A stretch of 64,000 nucleotides of DNA. It comes from Ectobacillus sp042610425. Lineage in GTDB: Bacteria > Bacillota > Bacilli > Bacillales > Bacillaceae_G. Below are positions 51,906 to 61,340 of the stretch, piece by piece (the stretch's first letter is position 1; each line of letters opens with the position of its first letter). The notes beneath the pieces are model-generated. The model was not told the origin of the DNA. It saw only the letters and a list, made by a program, of their open reading frames with translations, and did no database searches. The stretch covers positions 186,001-250,000 of the forward strand of contig NZ_JBGJZM010000001.1 in NCBI RefSeq assembly GCF_042610425.1. The letters are read 5' to 3'. The translations under genes were made by a program, and so were the position numbers.

Positions 51906-52103
51906 TTACGGCTGCTGCCAATGGGTTCGAATGGTTAATGTGATAAAAATGGCAAGGATGACAAAGTCTAAAAAGGTAGGGAGAATTAATGTACGAATGG
52001 CTTGAAAGATGGTTAGAGGGATAATAAAATCATAGGCAATCGACTGAACCGAGCGAAACCATGAGGGGGTGGAAAAGTTATAAGTTCGCTTATTACGTCG
52101 CAT
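51906..52103 (-). CDS. small membrane protein of unknown function
   Basis: 65 aa. Basic N-terminus (MRRNKRTYNFSTPSWF), then two hydrophobic stretches (about 27-46 and 43-58: FIIPLTIFQAIRTLILPTF and DFVILAIFITLTI), so one or two membrane helices. A very good ribosome site (GGAGGA, 7 bases) serves ATG 52103; this and the amphipathic start make it a real gene although short. It sits alone on the minus strand between ysxE and the valS leader. I do not recognise it. Confidence 0.65.
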   Translation of the reverse strand: MRRNKRTYNFSTPSWFRSVQSIAYDFIIPLTIFQAIRTLILPTFLDFVILAIFITLTIRTHWQQP

Positions 52104-52208
52104 CGTTGATTCCTCCGTAAGTCGTATTCCTTCTAGCATATGAAAAAAATGAGGAAATGTGCCTAACGGTTTTGTACGTTCATAGAATAAAAAACTTGAA
52201 AAACGATA

Positions 52209-52242
52209 TTGACGATTATGTTTTTCTTTTTTAGACTATAAT
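52209..52242 (+). promoter_or_regulatory. sigma-A promoter of the valS leader
   Basis: TTGACG (52209-52214), 17 bases, TAGACT (52232-52237), overlapping a TATAAT (52237-52242). Confidence 0.55.
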
Positions 52243-52269
52243 GTATGATAGAATATGATTCGAATAGAT

Positions 52270-52520
52270 AAATGCGTAGATAGGGAAGAGTATATCGCAC
52301 AAGCATCTTACAGAGAGAGAAATCAGTTGCTGGGAGATTTCTTAGATGACAACGATAGAAGGTAGCCTCTTGAGCAGCTTCTTTGAAGTACGAGTAGAAG
52401 AAGCCGGGATGAAACCCGTTACATAATGAAGTGTGCAGGCTATAGTATAGTCTGCAAAAAAAGGTGGTACCGCGAATACAAACTCCATTCGTCCTTTTAT
52501 GAGGATGAGGGAGTTTTTTT
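52270..52520 (+). promoter_or_regulatory. T-box riboswitch of valS
   Basis: About 250-nt leader. The T-box core AAGGTGGTACCGCG (52461-52474) is textbook, followed by the terminator AACTCC/GGAGTT with an inner TCGTCC/GAGGA pairing and a T tract (52481-52520). Stem I carries an AGAGAG element near 52312. A GTA at 52362-52364 is a possible specifier codon for tRNA-Val, but I infer this from the downstream gene. Uncharged tRNA-Val would favour read-through to valS. Confidence 0.93.
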
Positions 52521-52524
52521 ATTT

Positions 52525-52792
52525 GAGCAAGCCGGTTACGCTTTTGGTGGTGTCTAGCTACACCGGCTAGCTCCTCCGGTCAGAAAACCTCCTCTCATAA
52601 AGGCAGAAAGCGCCTTTTTGAGAGGAGAACTTCTGCCCTATGGAGCTGAACGAGCCGGTTACGCTTTTGGTGGTGTCTAGCTACACCGGCTAGCTCCTTC
52701 GGGTCGGAGAACCTCGCCCCATAAAGGCAAAAAGCGCCTTTTTGTGTCGAGAACCTCCGCCCTTCGGAGCTGAGCAAGCCGGTTACGCTTTT
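52525..52792. repeat. two tandem ~124-bp palindromic repeat units plus a third right arm
   Basis: Units 52525-52647 and 52648-52771 begin with GAGCAAGCCGGTTACGCTTTT-type sequence (GAACGAG in the second), and a third copy of that 21-base start lies at 52772-52792. Each unit holds CTAGCTACACCGGCTAGCTCC facing GGAGCTGA-CGAGCCGGTT and an inner AAAGGC-n-GCGCCTTTTT hairpin, so each unit can fold into a long stem. Same family as the fragment at 1685-1718. Sits between the T-box terminator and the valS start. Confidence 0.85.
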
Positions 52793-52812
52793 CTAATTTA
52801 GGAGGGATAGGT

Positions 52813-55449
52813 ATGGAACAGAAGACGTTGTCGACAAAATATGATCATACTTCTGTAGAGGAAGGTCGCTATAAATGGTGGGTGGAAGGAAAGTATTTTG
52901 AAGCTAAGGGAGATCCAGAGAAAGAACCGTATACGATTGTAATTCCACCGCCTAACGTAACAGGAAAGCTTCACTTAGGTCATGCGTGGGATACAACCCT
53001 GCAAGATATATTGACTCGTGCAAAGCGGATGCAGGGCTACGATGTATTGTGGCTTCCTGGTATGGATCATGCGGGCATTGCTACACAAGCGAAGGTAGAA
53101 GCCAAGCTACGGGAAGAAGGAGTATCTCGCTATGACCTAGGACGTGAGAAATTTCTAGAAAAAGCATGGGAATGGAAAGGCGAATATGCATCTCATATTC
53201 GTGCACAGTGGGAAAAAATCGGATTAGGACTTGATTATTCTCGTGAACGCTTTACTTTAGATGAAGGGTTGTCCGATGCAGTTCGTGAAGTATTTGTTAC
53301 CCTTTATAAAAAAGGGTTAATTTACCGCGGTGAATATATCATCAACTGGGACCCACAAACAAGAACAGCTCTTTCAGACATTGAAGTTATTTATAAAGAT
53401 ATCCAAGGTGCGTTCTATCATTTACAATATCCACTTTCTGATGGCACAGGCTTTTTAGAAATTGCAACAACTAGACCTGAAACGATGCTAGGTGATACTG
53501 CCGTGGCTGTCCATCCGAAAGATGAACGGTATCAACATTTAATTGGGAAAACGCTTATTCTTCCAATCGTTGGTCGTGAAATCCCAATTATTGCGGATGA
53601 GTATGTAGATATGGACTTTGGATCAGGTGCTGTGAAAATTACACCGGCTCACGACCCGAACGACTTTGAGGTTGGAAATCGTCACGATTTAGCGCGCATT
53701 CTCGTTATGAATGAAGATGGAACGATGAATGACAAAGCTGGCAAATACGAAGGAATGGATCGCTTCGCATGCCGCAAACAAATCGTTCAAGATTTACAAG
53801 AACAAGGCGTTCTTATAAAAATTGAAGAAATGACACACTCGGTTGGGCATAGCGAAAGAAGCGGTGCAGTAGTAGAACCATATTTGTCTACTCAATGGTT
53901 TGTGAAAATGAAACCGTTAGCGGAGAAGGCAATCTCACTTCAGCAAGAAGAAGAAAAGGTTACATTCGTACCAGACCGCTTTGAGAAAACTTATTTACAC
54001 TGGATGGAAAACATTCGTGATTGGTGTATTTCTCGTCAGCTTTGGTGGGGACATCGTATACCAGCTTGGTACCACAAGGAAACAGGGGAAGTGTATGTAT
54101 CTGTAAACCCACCGGAAGATATAGAAAATTGGGAACAAGATTCAGATGTGTTAGATACTTGGTTTAGCTCAGCGCTATGGCCGTTTTCAACTTTAGGATG
54201 GCCAGATCGTGATGCTATTGATTTTAAACGCTATTATCCAACAAATGTACTTGTTACAGGGTATGATATTATTTTCTTCTGGGTTTCTCGTATGATTTTC
54301 CAAGGGTTAGAATTTACTGAGAAACGTCCATTTGCAGATGTATACATTCACGGACTCGTTCGCGATGCAGAAGGACGTAAGATGAGTAAATCACTAGGAA
54401 ACGGTGTCGATCCAATGGAAGTGATTGAAAAGTACGGAGCAGATTCCTTGCGTTACTTCTTATCAACCGCCGGATCTCCGGGTCAGGATGTTCGATACAG
54501 TATTGAAAAAGTAGAATCAACTTGGAATTTCATCAATAAGATATGGAATGCCTCTCGCTTTGTATTAATGAATTTAGACGACATGAAGTATGAAGAAATT
54601 GATCTTACAGGAACGATGAACGTTGCAGATAAATGGATTTTAACACGTCTGAATGAAACCATTGAAAGTGTAACAAGAAATATTGATAAATATGAACTTG
54701 GGGAAGTAGGACGCTCCCTTTACAACTTTATATGGGATGACTTCTGTGATTGGTATATTGAAATGGCAAAACTTCCGTTATATGGAGAAGATGAGGCAGC
54801 AAAGAAAACGACTCGCTCTGTACTAGCCTATGTGTTAGAGAGCACGATGAAATTGCTCCATCCGTTCATGCCATTTGTAACAGAAGAAATTTGGCAAGCC
54901 CTTCCGCATGAAGGAGAATCAATTATCGTTTCAAAATGGCCAGAAGTACGTGAGAATCTGTCAGATAAACAAGCTGCAAAGGATATGCAAATTCTCACAG
55001 AAATAATTCGGACCGTTCGTAACATTCGCGCGGAAGTAAATACCCCGCTCAGCAAAAAAATCCAGCTTTTCCTAAAGGTAAAGGATGAAACCTTATTAGC
55101 AAGCTTGAAGCAAAACAGTGCTTATATTGAACGTTTCTGTAATCCAAGCGATCTTATCCTTGCAACGGATATACAAGCACCTGAGAAGGCTATGACAGCA
55201 GTTGTAACCGGAGTGGAATTATTTCTTCCACTAGAAGGCTTAATTAATATCGAAGAAGAAGTGGAACGTTTACAGAAGGAAGTAAAGAAACTAGATGCAG
55301 AGGTAGAACGAGTACAGAAAAAACTAGGCAATGCAGGATTTGTTAAGAAGGCTCCTGCTCATGTAATTGAAGAAGAGCGTAAGAAAGAACAAGATTATGT
55401 TGAAAAACGTGAAGTTGTTCGTGCTCGCCTAGCTGAATTACAACAATAG
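52813..55449 (+). CDS. valS: valyl-tRNA synthetase
   Basis: 878 aa class Ia synthetase. HIGH motif as PNVTGKLHLGHAWD (residues about 45-58), CP1 editing domain (TTRPETMLGDTAVAVHP), KMSKS motif as GRKMSKSLGNGVDP, anticodon-binding helices and a C-terminal coiled coil (VERLQKEVKKLDAEVERVQKKL). TTAGGAGGG before ATG 52813. Controlled by the T-box upstream; folC follows. Confidence 0.98.
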   Translation: MEQKTLSTKYDHTSVEEGRYKWWVEGKYFEAKGDPEKEPYTIVIPPPNVTGKLHLGHAWDTTLQDILTRAKRMQGYDVLWLPGMDHAGIATQAKVEAKLREEGVSRYDLGREKFLEKAWEWKGEYASHIRAQWEKIGLGLDYSRERFTLDEGLSDAVREVFVTLYKKGLIYRGEYIINWDPQTRTALSDIEVIYKDIQGAFYHLQYPLSDGTGFLEIATTRPETMLGDTAVAVHPKDERYQHLIGKTLILPIVGREIPIIADEYVDMDFGSGAVKITPAHDPNDFEVGNRHDLARILVMNEDGTMNDKAGKYEGMDRFACRKQIVQDLQEQGVLIKIEEMTHSVGHSERSGAVVEPYLSTQWFVKMKPLAEKAISLQQEEEKVTFVPDRFEKTYLHWMENIRDWCISRQLWWGHRIPAWYHKETGEVYVSVNPPEDIENWEQDSDVLDTWFSSALWPFSTLGWPDRDAIDFKRYYPTNVLVTGYDIIFFWVSRMIFQGLEFTEKRPFADVYIHGLVRDAEGRKMSKSLGNGVDPMEVIEKYGADSLRYFLSTAGSPGQDVRYSIEKVESTWNFINKIWNASRFVLMNLDDMKYEEIDLTGTMNVADKWILTRLNETIESVTRNIDKYELGEVGRSLYNFIWDDFCDWYIEMAKLPLYGEDEAAKKTTRSVLAYVLESTMKLLHPFMPFVTEEIWQALPHEGESIIVSKWPEVRENLSDKQAAKDMQILTEIIRTVRNIRAEVNTPLSKKIQLFLKVKDETLLASLKQNSAYIERFCNPSDLILATDIQAPEKAMTAVVTGVELFLPLEGLINIEEEVERLQKEVKKLDAEVERVQKKLGNAGFVKKAPAHVIEEERKKEQDYVEKREVVRARLAELQQ

Positions 55450-55466
55450 AATCATCGACAAGATGA

Positions 55467-55491
55467 GCCTAGCGAGGTTTTCTTGCTAGGC
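55467..55491 (+). terminator. hairpin between valS and folC
   Basis: GCCTAGC/GCTAGGC stem with an 11-base loop, followed by TTGTTGGGTT; poor T tract, so likely weak, allowing read-through into folC. Confidence 0.5.
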
Positions 55492-55513
55492 TTGTTGGGT
55501 TAGGAGGGGTAGC

Positions 55514-56824
55514 ATGATACAATCTTATGAACAAGCAATAGATTGGATTCATAAACGACTTAAGTTTGGAATCAAGCCGGGATTAAAACGGATGAATTGG
55601 ATGCTAGAACAATTAGATCATCCTGAAAGACTTGTGAAATTCGTTCATATTGCAGGCACGAATGGAAAAGGTTCTACCGTTACCTATATGCGTTCCATCT
55701 TACAGAAAGCTGGGTATAAGGTAGGGACATTTACGTCTCCTTATATCGAACGATTTAATGAACGCATTAGTGTGAATGGAACACAGATTCTAGATGAAGA
55801 TATATTGAAGCTTGTGAATCTAATAAAGCCTGTGGTAGAAGCAGGTGACGAAACCGAACTTGGCGGGGCAACAGAGTTTGAAATTATTACTGTCATGGCT
55901 TTTTACTACTTTGCTCATGAAAATAGTTGTGATATTGTTTTGCTAGAAACGGGTCTTGGTGGTAGATTGGATTCTACAAATGTTGTGTCTCCATTATTAT
56001 CTATAATTACAACAATCGGTCATGATCATATGCATATTTTAGGAAATACGTTAGCGGAAATTGCATATGAAAAGGCAGGAATTATCAAGAAAGATACCCC
56101 TGTTGTAACAGGTGTTACACAGCCAGAAGCTCTTGATGTCATTACATCCGTAGCACGGGAGAAGCAAGCAAAAACGTATGTATTAGGCCATGATTTTACC
56201 AATGAATATATGCGTTCTGAGCCGAACGGGGAAATATTTTCATTTTCGTGTGAATTTCAAAGACTTGAGCAAGTCTCGATTTCAATGAAGGGCGTTCATC
56301 AAATCCATAATGCTTCCCTTGCTCTCATGGGTATTTATTATATGAAAATGTTTCAATCTTTTCATATAAATGAAGAGCATATTCGAGAAGGATTACGAGA
56401 AGCATATTGGATTGGGAGATTTGAACAATTAGTAGAAAATCCGACCGTTATTATTGACGGAGCCCATAATCCTGAGGGAATAGAAAGCGTAGTAGAAACG
56501 CTTAAAGCTCATTACGGAGACAGACGAATCGTGATTATGTTTAGTGCACTTGGTGATAAGAAGCTAGAAGAAATGGTATCGTTACTAGAGACTGTTGCTA
56601 GTAAGATGATATTTACGACATTTTCATTTCACCGTGCGATAGCTGCAAATCTACTTGCCGCTCATTGTCACGCTACTGAAAATGAAGTATATGAAAACTG
56701 GAAAGAAGCTTACGAACATACAATTTCAGAATTAAACGAAAAGGATGTATTATTAATCACAGGCTCTCTCTATTTTATAGCAGAGGTACGAAAGTTTATT
56801 ATAGATAAAACCGATAGTCAGTAG
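55514..56824 (+). CDS. folC: folylpolyglutamate synthase / dihydrofolate synthase
   Basis: 436 aa Mur-ligase-like enzyme adding glutamate to folates. P-loop AGTNGKGSTVTYM (residues about 46-58), TSPYIERFNERI, LLETGLGGRLDSTN, ITTIGHDHM, and IDGAHNPEG. TTAGGAGGGG before the ATG. Follows valS, as in B. subtilis, but comC, which follows folC there, is absent. Confidence 0.95.
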   Translation: MIQSYEQAIDWIHKRLKFGIKPGLKRMNWMLEQLDHPERLVKFVHIAGTNGKGSTVTYMRSILQKAGYKVGTFTSPYIERFNERISVNGTQILDEDILKLVNLIKPVVEAGDETELGGATEFEIITVMAFYYFAHENSCDIVLLETGLGGRLDSTNVVSPLLSIITTIGHDHMHILGNTLAEIAYEKAGIIKKDTPVVTGVTQPEALDVITSVAREKQAKTYVLGHDFTNEYMRSEPNGEIFSFSCEFQRLEQVSISMKGVHQIHNASLALMGIYYMKMFQSFHINEEHIREGLREAYWIGRFEQLVENPTVIIDGAHNPEGIESVVETLKAHYGDRRIVIMFSALGDKKLEEMVSLLETVASKMIFTTFSFHRAIAANLLAAHCHATENEVYENWKEAYEHTISELNEKDVLLITGSLYFIAEVRKFIIDKTDSQ

Positions 56825-56839
56825 ACTATCGGTTTTTTT
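56807..56839 (+). terminator. intrinsic terminator after folC
   Basis: Perfect 13-bp stem AAAACCGATAGTC/GACTATCGGTTTT with a 4-base loop and a T tract; the stem contains the folC stop. Confidence 0.9.
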
Positions 56840-56952
56840 GTTCTATTCCATATTGATGAGGAATATCTTTCTAGTACAAGAATGCCCTTTGACAAAAATC
56901 TCGTTTGTTTTTGTGATAGGCAGCGGTTTGAGATTAGAAAGGAGAGAGAAAT

Positions 56953-57849
56953 ATGGACAAGTATTCTCCAAAAATATCGATTAAGCTAAATGGTACAAAT
57001 CTATCATATAAAGAAAAACGAACAGCAATCGTTTCAGCTAAGAAAGACGAAGCGCTGATTTATTCTTCCAAAGTGGAACCTCACATAGATATTACCCCAG
57101 CATCCGCGAAACAGGCCAATATAAAAAAGCGAATTGCACTCACAATAAGCTCTGCTGTAATACTTGGAACTGGCTTAGGAATAGCCGTTTTGCAAACACT
57201 AGGTGATAGCCAAACGCAAGGAAAGCAGCCAAATGCCATTGTATCCAATCAACAACAAACAGTTCAGCATGATACGATTGCGCTGCAGCCTGTTACATTA
57301 TCGATTCTACAAACAGGAGTGTTTTCTTCCAAAGAAAAGGGACAGGCTACGCTTGATGCGATGAAAGCGAAAGGCATACCAGTCGCGATAAGAGAAGAAA
57401 CTGGGAAATATTATCTTGTAACGTTTGTTAGTAATGATGGTACAAGCGCAAAGCAAATGGGAGACTTGCTTTCTAAGAAAAATATTAGTTTTTATGTGAA
57501 AGAGTGGTCGATTCCACAAACAACCGTTCCAAAACAATATAATGCTACGCTTATTGCAAAATCCGAATCAATTTTGTTAAATATCGTGAAACAAAGTACA
57601 CAACTATATGTAACAGGAAGTATGGATGAAGCAAAATGGAGCCAGATGAATAAAGAACGTGAAAGTATCACGAAGGAAGGAAGTACTATACAACAAGAGG
57701 ATGTTAAACAACTAATGACGAGTCTTTCTGCATCAAGTGACGCTTTGAATGATTACAAAACGAAAAAAACAGAGGAATCCTTTATGAAATTGCAGCAAAC
57801 AGTAGTAGACGGACTTACCATCTATGAAAAAATTGTAACAGCCAAATAA
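56953..57849 (+). CDS. spoIIB: SpoIIB-like SPOR-domain sporulation protein
   Basis: 298 aa. Cytosolic basic N-terminus with a VSAKKDEAL-type segment, one membrane helix (about 60-82, ALTISSAVILGTGLGIAVL), then an extracytoplasmic SPOR-like domain (about 113-185: LSILQTGVFSSKEKGQATLDAMKAKG) and a helical tail. Fits SpoIIB, which speeds septal peptidoglycan removal at engulfment, in layout and in its place before maf. Sequence similarity in this family is low outside the SPOR domain. Confidence 0.8.
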   Translation: MDKYSPKISIKLNGTNLSYKEKRTAIVSAKKDEALIYSSKVEPHIDITPASAKQANIKKRIALTISSAVILGTGLGIAVLQTLGDSQTQGKQPNAIVSNQQQTVQHDTIALQPVTLSILQTGVFSSKEKGQATLDAMKAKGIPVAIREETGKYYLVTFVSNDGTSAKQMGDLLSKKNISFYVKEWSIPQTTVPKQYNATLIAKSESILLNIVKQSTQLYVTGSMDEAKWSQMNKERESITKEGSTIQQEDVKQLMTSLSASSDALNDYKTKKTEESFMKLQQTVVDGLTIYEKIVTAK

Positions 57850-57900
57850 TTAGAAAATCACATCATTATATCTGAAAATAGAAAAGTAGAGAATTAGTAG

Positions 57901-57929
57901 CGAAAGAACGTGTAGTTCTTTCGTTTTTT
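57901..57929 (+). terminator. intrinsic terminator after spoIIB
   Basis: Perfect 9-bp stem CGAAAGAAC/GTTCTTTCG with a 5-base loop and TTTTTT. Confidence 0.88.
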
Positions 57930-58037
57930 CTATGTAATACAGAGATGAAAATTGGCTTTTCTTAGGTTGTGAAGATAGATGTTCTTTGCTACGATGATAC
58001 TATATCTTTTTTTACAGAAAGTAAGTAGGTGACAACG

Positions 58038-58595
58038 ATGAAACATATTATTTTAGCATCTGGATCTCCAAGACGAAAGGAACTTTTTAATTTGTTATCA
58101 GTTCCGTTTTCAATCTATCTAAGTGAAATGGAAGAAAGGTTGGAAAATTGGGATGATTCTTACGCTGCAGCTATGGGATTAGCCTTACAAAAAGCGAGCG
58201 AAGTTTATCGGCACTTTGAAGATGCAATCGTTATCGGAGCCGATACAATTGTTACATACGAATCGCAATTATTAGGCAAACCAAAAAATAAACAAGATGC
58301 AGAAAAAATGCTACGTTTTTTGTCTGGACATACGCATGAAGTAGTTACAGGAGTAGCGATAATTAGCAAAGATAAAAAAATTTCATTTTATGAAAAAACA
58401 GAAGTAACATTTTATTCTTTAACAGATGCTGAAATAGAATCTTACCTTGATACAGATGAACCATACGATAAAGCAGGTAGCTATGGTATACAAGGAAAAG
58501 GCGCATTGTTCGTGAAAGAAATCAAGGGGGACTATTATTCGGTAGTGGGCTTACCTATCGCTAGAGTTGCTAGGGAACTGAAAACATTTCTATGA
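58038..58595 (+). CDS. maf: Maf family nucleotide pyrophosphatase
   Basis: 185 aa. Hydrolyses dTTP/UTP or modified nucleotides; overproduction blocks septation in B. subtilis. Motifs: LASGSPRRKEL, VIGADTIVTYESQLLGKPK, FLSGHTHEVVTG and YDKAGSYGIQGKGALFV with GDYYSVVGLPI. The frame opens at GTG 58029; ATG 58038 (AGGTGA about 6 bases upstream) matches homologues. Starts a maf-radC pair ahead of mreB. Confidence 0.95.
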   Translation: MKHIILASGSPRRKELFNLLSVPFSIYLSEMEERLENWDDSYAAAMGLALQKASEVYRHFEDAIVIGADTIVTYESQLLGKPKNKQDAEKMLRFLSGHTHEVVTGVAIISKDKKISFYEKTEVTFYSLTDAEIESYLDTDEPYDKAGSYGIQGKGALFVKEIKGDYYSVVGLPIARVARELKTFL

Positions 58596-58607
58596 GGAGG
58601 AATGAGG

Positions 58608-59285
58608 TTGAGTATGCTGCGTGAAGTTGCTAAGGAAGATCAGCCACGGGAAAGATTACTCACAGAGGGTGCCGATAGCCTATCGAATACAGAACTGCTT
58701 GCTATCCTTCTTCGAACAGGAACAAAGGATGAATCAGTTCTTACATTAGCAGGACGAATTTTGCATCAATTTGATGGATTGCGTTTGTTAAAAGATGCCA
58801 CCGTAGAAGAAATTACTAATATTAACGGAATAGGTCTAGCAAAAGCAGCACAGCTGTTAGCATCATTTGAGCTTGGCAGGCGAATGGTTCGGCTAGAATA
58901 TAAAGAAAGATATAGCATTCGGAATCCTGAAGATTGTGCGAAGTACATGATGGAAGAAATGCGTTTTCTTGTTCAGGAGCATTTTGTTTGTCTATATTTA
59001 AATACAAAGAATCAAGTGCTCCATCGTCAGACCATATTTATTGGTAGTTTAAATGCATCTATAGTGCATCCTCGTGAAGTATTCCGCGAAGCATTTCGCC
59101 GATCAGCAGCCTCTATTATTTGTCTTCATAATCATCCATCAGGAGATCCATCCCCTAGCCGAGAAGATATAGAAGTTACCAAAAGATTAGCTGAGTGTGG
59201 TAAAATAATGGGGGTAGAAGTACTCGACCATGTTATTATAGGGGAGCATCGTTTCGTTAGCTTGAAAGAGAAGGGTTATATTTAA
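58608..59285 (+). CDS. radC: RadC family JAB-domain protein (YsxA)
   Basis: 225 aa. N-terminal HhH-like domain (LSNTELLAILLRTGT, INGIGLAKAAQLLASFELG) and a C-terminal JAMM/MPN domain with metal motif HNHPSGDPSPSREDIEVT. The old name radC is misleading; a DNA repair role is not established. An ATG at 58602 is too close to GAGGAGGA; TTG 58608 is 8 bases from it and aligns with B. cereus starts. 12 bases after the maf stop. Confidence 0.92.
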   Translation: MSMLREVAKEDQPRERLLTEGADSLSNTELLAILLRTGTKDESVLTLAGRILHQFDGLRLLKDATVEEITNINGIGLAKAAQLLASFELGRRMVRLEYKERYSIRNPEDCAKYMMEEMRFLVQEHFVCLYLNTKNQVLHRQTIFIGSLNASIVHPREVFREAFRRSAASIICLHNHPSGDPSPSREDIEVTKRLAECGKIMGVEVLDHVIIGEHRFVSLKEKGYI

Positions 59286-59434
59286 CACTATTCAATTTTT
59301 CTGTTTTGATTTATAATGTGTTTTATGAGTTTTTTATACAGATTAGCTAACAATAGTAAATATGAAGGATAGAAACGTTTTGTTTTTTAAAATAAAAAGC
59401 AAAGTATTTTCGTTTTAGAAAGGAAGATACAGAA

Positions 59435-60454
59435 ATGTTTGGATTTGGTGGATTTACAAAAGATTTAGGTATTGATTTAGGTACTGCAAATACTCTTGTG
59501 TATGTAAAAGGAAGAGGTATTGTTGTACGCGAGCCGTCAGTTGTGGCTATGCATACAGGTACGAAGCAAATTGTTGCAGTCGGAAACGATGCAAAGAAAA
59601 TGATTGGACGTACACCTGGCAATGTAGTTGCTCTTCGCCCGATGAGAGATGGTGTAATTGCTGATTATGAAACAACAGCAGCAATGATGAAACATTATAT
59701 TCAACAAGCACAAAAATCAAATGGCTTTTTCTCTCGTAAGCCGTACGTAATGGTGTGTGTTCCTTCAGGTATTACGGCTGTTGAAAAACGGGCAGTAATC
59801 GACGCAACTCGTCAAGCTGGAGCTCGCGATGCATATTCTATTGAAGAACCGTTCGCAGCTGCAATCGGTGCAAACTTACCCGTATGGGAGCCAACAGGAA
59901 GTATGGTTGTTGATATCGGTGGCGGTACGACTGAGGTTGCCATTATTTCATTAGGTGGTATTGTTACGAGCCAATCGATACGAGTAGCCGGTGATGAAAT
60001 GGACGAGTCTATTATGCAGTATATTAAGAAAAATTATAACTTAATGATTGGGGAACGCACAGCAGAAACATTAAAGCTTGAAGTAGGATCTGCTGGAAAT
60101 CCTGAAGGAATTGAGCCAATGGAAATACGCGGACGCGATTTAATTACAGGCTTGCCAAAAACTGTTTTAATTCGTCCAGAGGAAGTGGCAGAGGCTCTCA
60201 AAGATACAGTTGATGCCATTGTTGATTCCGTTAAAAACACACTTGAAAAGACACCTCCTGAACTGTCTGCGGATATTATGGATCGTGGTATTGTTTTAAC
60301 CGGCGGTGGTGCACTTCTTCGTAATTTAGATAAAGTTATAAGTCAAGAAACAAATATGCCTGTCCTTGTAGCGGAAAATCCACTCGACTGTGTTGCAATT
60401 GGAACAGGAAAAGCTCTTGATAATATTAATCTCTTCAAAACAAAATTAAGTTGA
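59435..60454 (+). CDS. mreB: rod-shape determining actin homologue MreB
   Basis: 339 aa. Actin-fold motifs: GIDLGTANTLVYVKGRGIV (phosphate 1), VVDIGGGTTEVAIISLGG (phosphate 2) and GGGALLRNLD (adenosine). Starts MFGFGGFTKDLG with the short amphipathic membrane-binding N-terminus usual in Firmicutes. Moves with the elongasome to guide wall synthesis. Distinct from the ParM-like protein at 32.7 kb. AAAGGAAG before ATG 59435. Confidence 0.97.
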   Translation: MFGFGGFTKDLGIDLGTANTLVYVKGRGIVVREPSVVAMHTGTKQIVAVGNDAKKMIGRTPGNVVALRPMRDGVIADYETTAAMMKHYIQQAQKSNGFFSRKPYVMVCVPSGITAVEKRAVIDATRQAGARDAYSIEEPFAAAIGANLPVWEPTGSMVVDIGGGTTEVAIISLGGIVTSQSIRVAGDEMDESIMQYIKKNYNLMIGERTAETLKLEVGSAGNPEGIEPMEIRGRDLITGLPKTVLIRPEEVAEALKDTVDAIVDSVKNTLEKTPPELSADIMDRGIVLTGGGALLRNLDKVISQETNMPVLVAENPLDCVAIGTGKALDNINLFKTKLS

Positions 60455-60471
60455 TTTAAGAGGGTGTAAAT

Positions 60472-61326
60472 ATGCCACAGTTTTTCTTAAACAAACGATT
60501 AATTGTGTTATTAGTGAGTATTATTCTTCTCGTGGCATTGATTGGATTTTCCATTAAAGATCGCCAAAAACTGAGCTGGCCTGAGCAATTTGTTAAAGAT
60601 TCAATTGGGGTTGTGCAAAGGGTATTCGAGAAACCCGCACAATATGTTGCGGGCTTCTTTCAGAATGTAGAAGATATAAAGGTTACATATGAAGAAAATA
60701 AGGCGTTAAAGGCAAAGCTAGACAAATATGCTGAGTTGTCATCGAAGGTTGGAGAGTTAACAAAGGAAAATGAGGAATTACGAGCTATTGTGGGAAAGAA
60801 AGATTCTCTTCGGGACTATAATCCACTTCAGTCAACTATTATTGGGCGCAATCCAGATAAATGGTATGACCTAGTAGCAATTGATAAAGGGGCGCAAGAA
60901 GGCGTTCAAAAAGATATGGCCGTAATTACTGATAAAGGTTTAATCGGAAAAGTAAAAAGCGTTTCACAATTTACTTCTACGGTTGAATTACTTAGCTCCG
61001 TAACACGTACGAATCGTATTTCAGCTGTCGTACAAGAGGATCAAACAATATTTGGATTAATTGAAGGATATGATAAAGATAAACAAGCACTTGTTTTTAC
61101 AAAAATCCCTTCAAATTCAAATGTGAAAAAAGATCAGTATGTTGTAACATCTGGCTACGGTGGAATATTTCCAAAGGGATTGGTTATTGGTAAAATTGTA
61201 GATGTAACACCGGATGACTACGGTCTAACTCAAACCGCATATGTCAAACCAGAAGCTGATTTTAATAATATCGATAATGTCATTGTTGCAAAACGAACGA
61301 TGCCATCGTCAGATCAATTGAAATAG
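60472..61326 (+). CDS. mreC: rod-shape determining protein MreC
   Basis: 284 aa. One N-terminal membrane helix (LIVLLVSIILLVALIGF, residues about 9-25), coiled coil (about 65-105: EENKALKAKLDKYAELSSKV...ENEELRAIV) and a beta-rich extracytoplasmic domain (IIGRNPDKWYDLVAIDKGAQEGVQKDMAV, GYGGIFPKGLVIGKIV). Activates the RodA/PBP2 wall synthesis complex. 18 bases after mreB. Confidence 0.96.
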   Translation: MPQFFLNKRLIVLLVSIILLVALIGFSIKDRQKLSWPEQFVKDSIGVVQRVFEKPAQYVAGFFQNVEDIKVTYEENKALKAKLDKYAELSSKVGELTKENEELRAIVGKKDSLRDYNPLQSTIIGRNPDKWYDLVAIDKGAQEGVQKDMAVITDKGLIGKVKSVSQFTSTVELLSSVTRTNRISAVVQEDQTIFGLIEGYDKDKQALVFTKIPSNSNVKKDQYVVTSGYGGIFPKGLVIGKIVDVTPDDYGLTQTAYVKPEADFNNIDNVIVAKRTMPSSDQLK

Positions 61327-61340
61327 GGGGGAAGAATACA

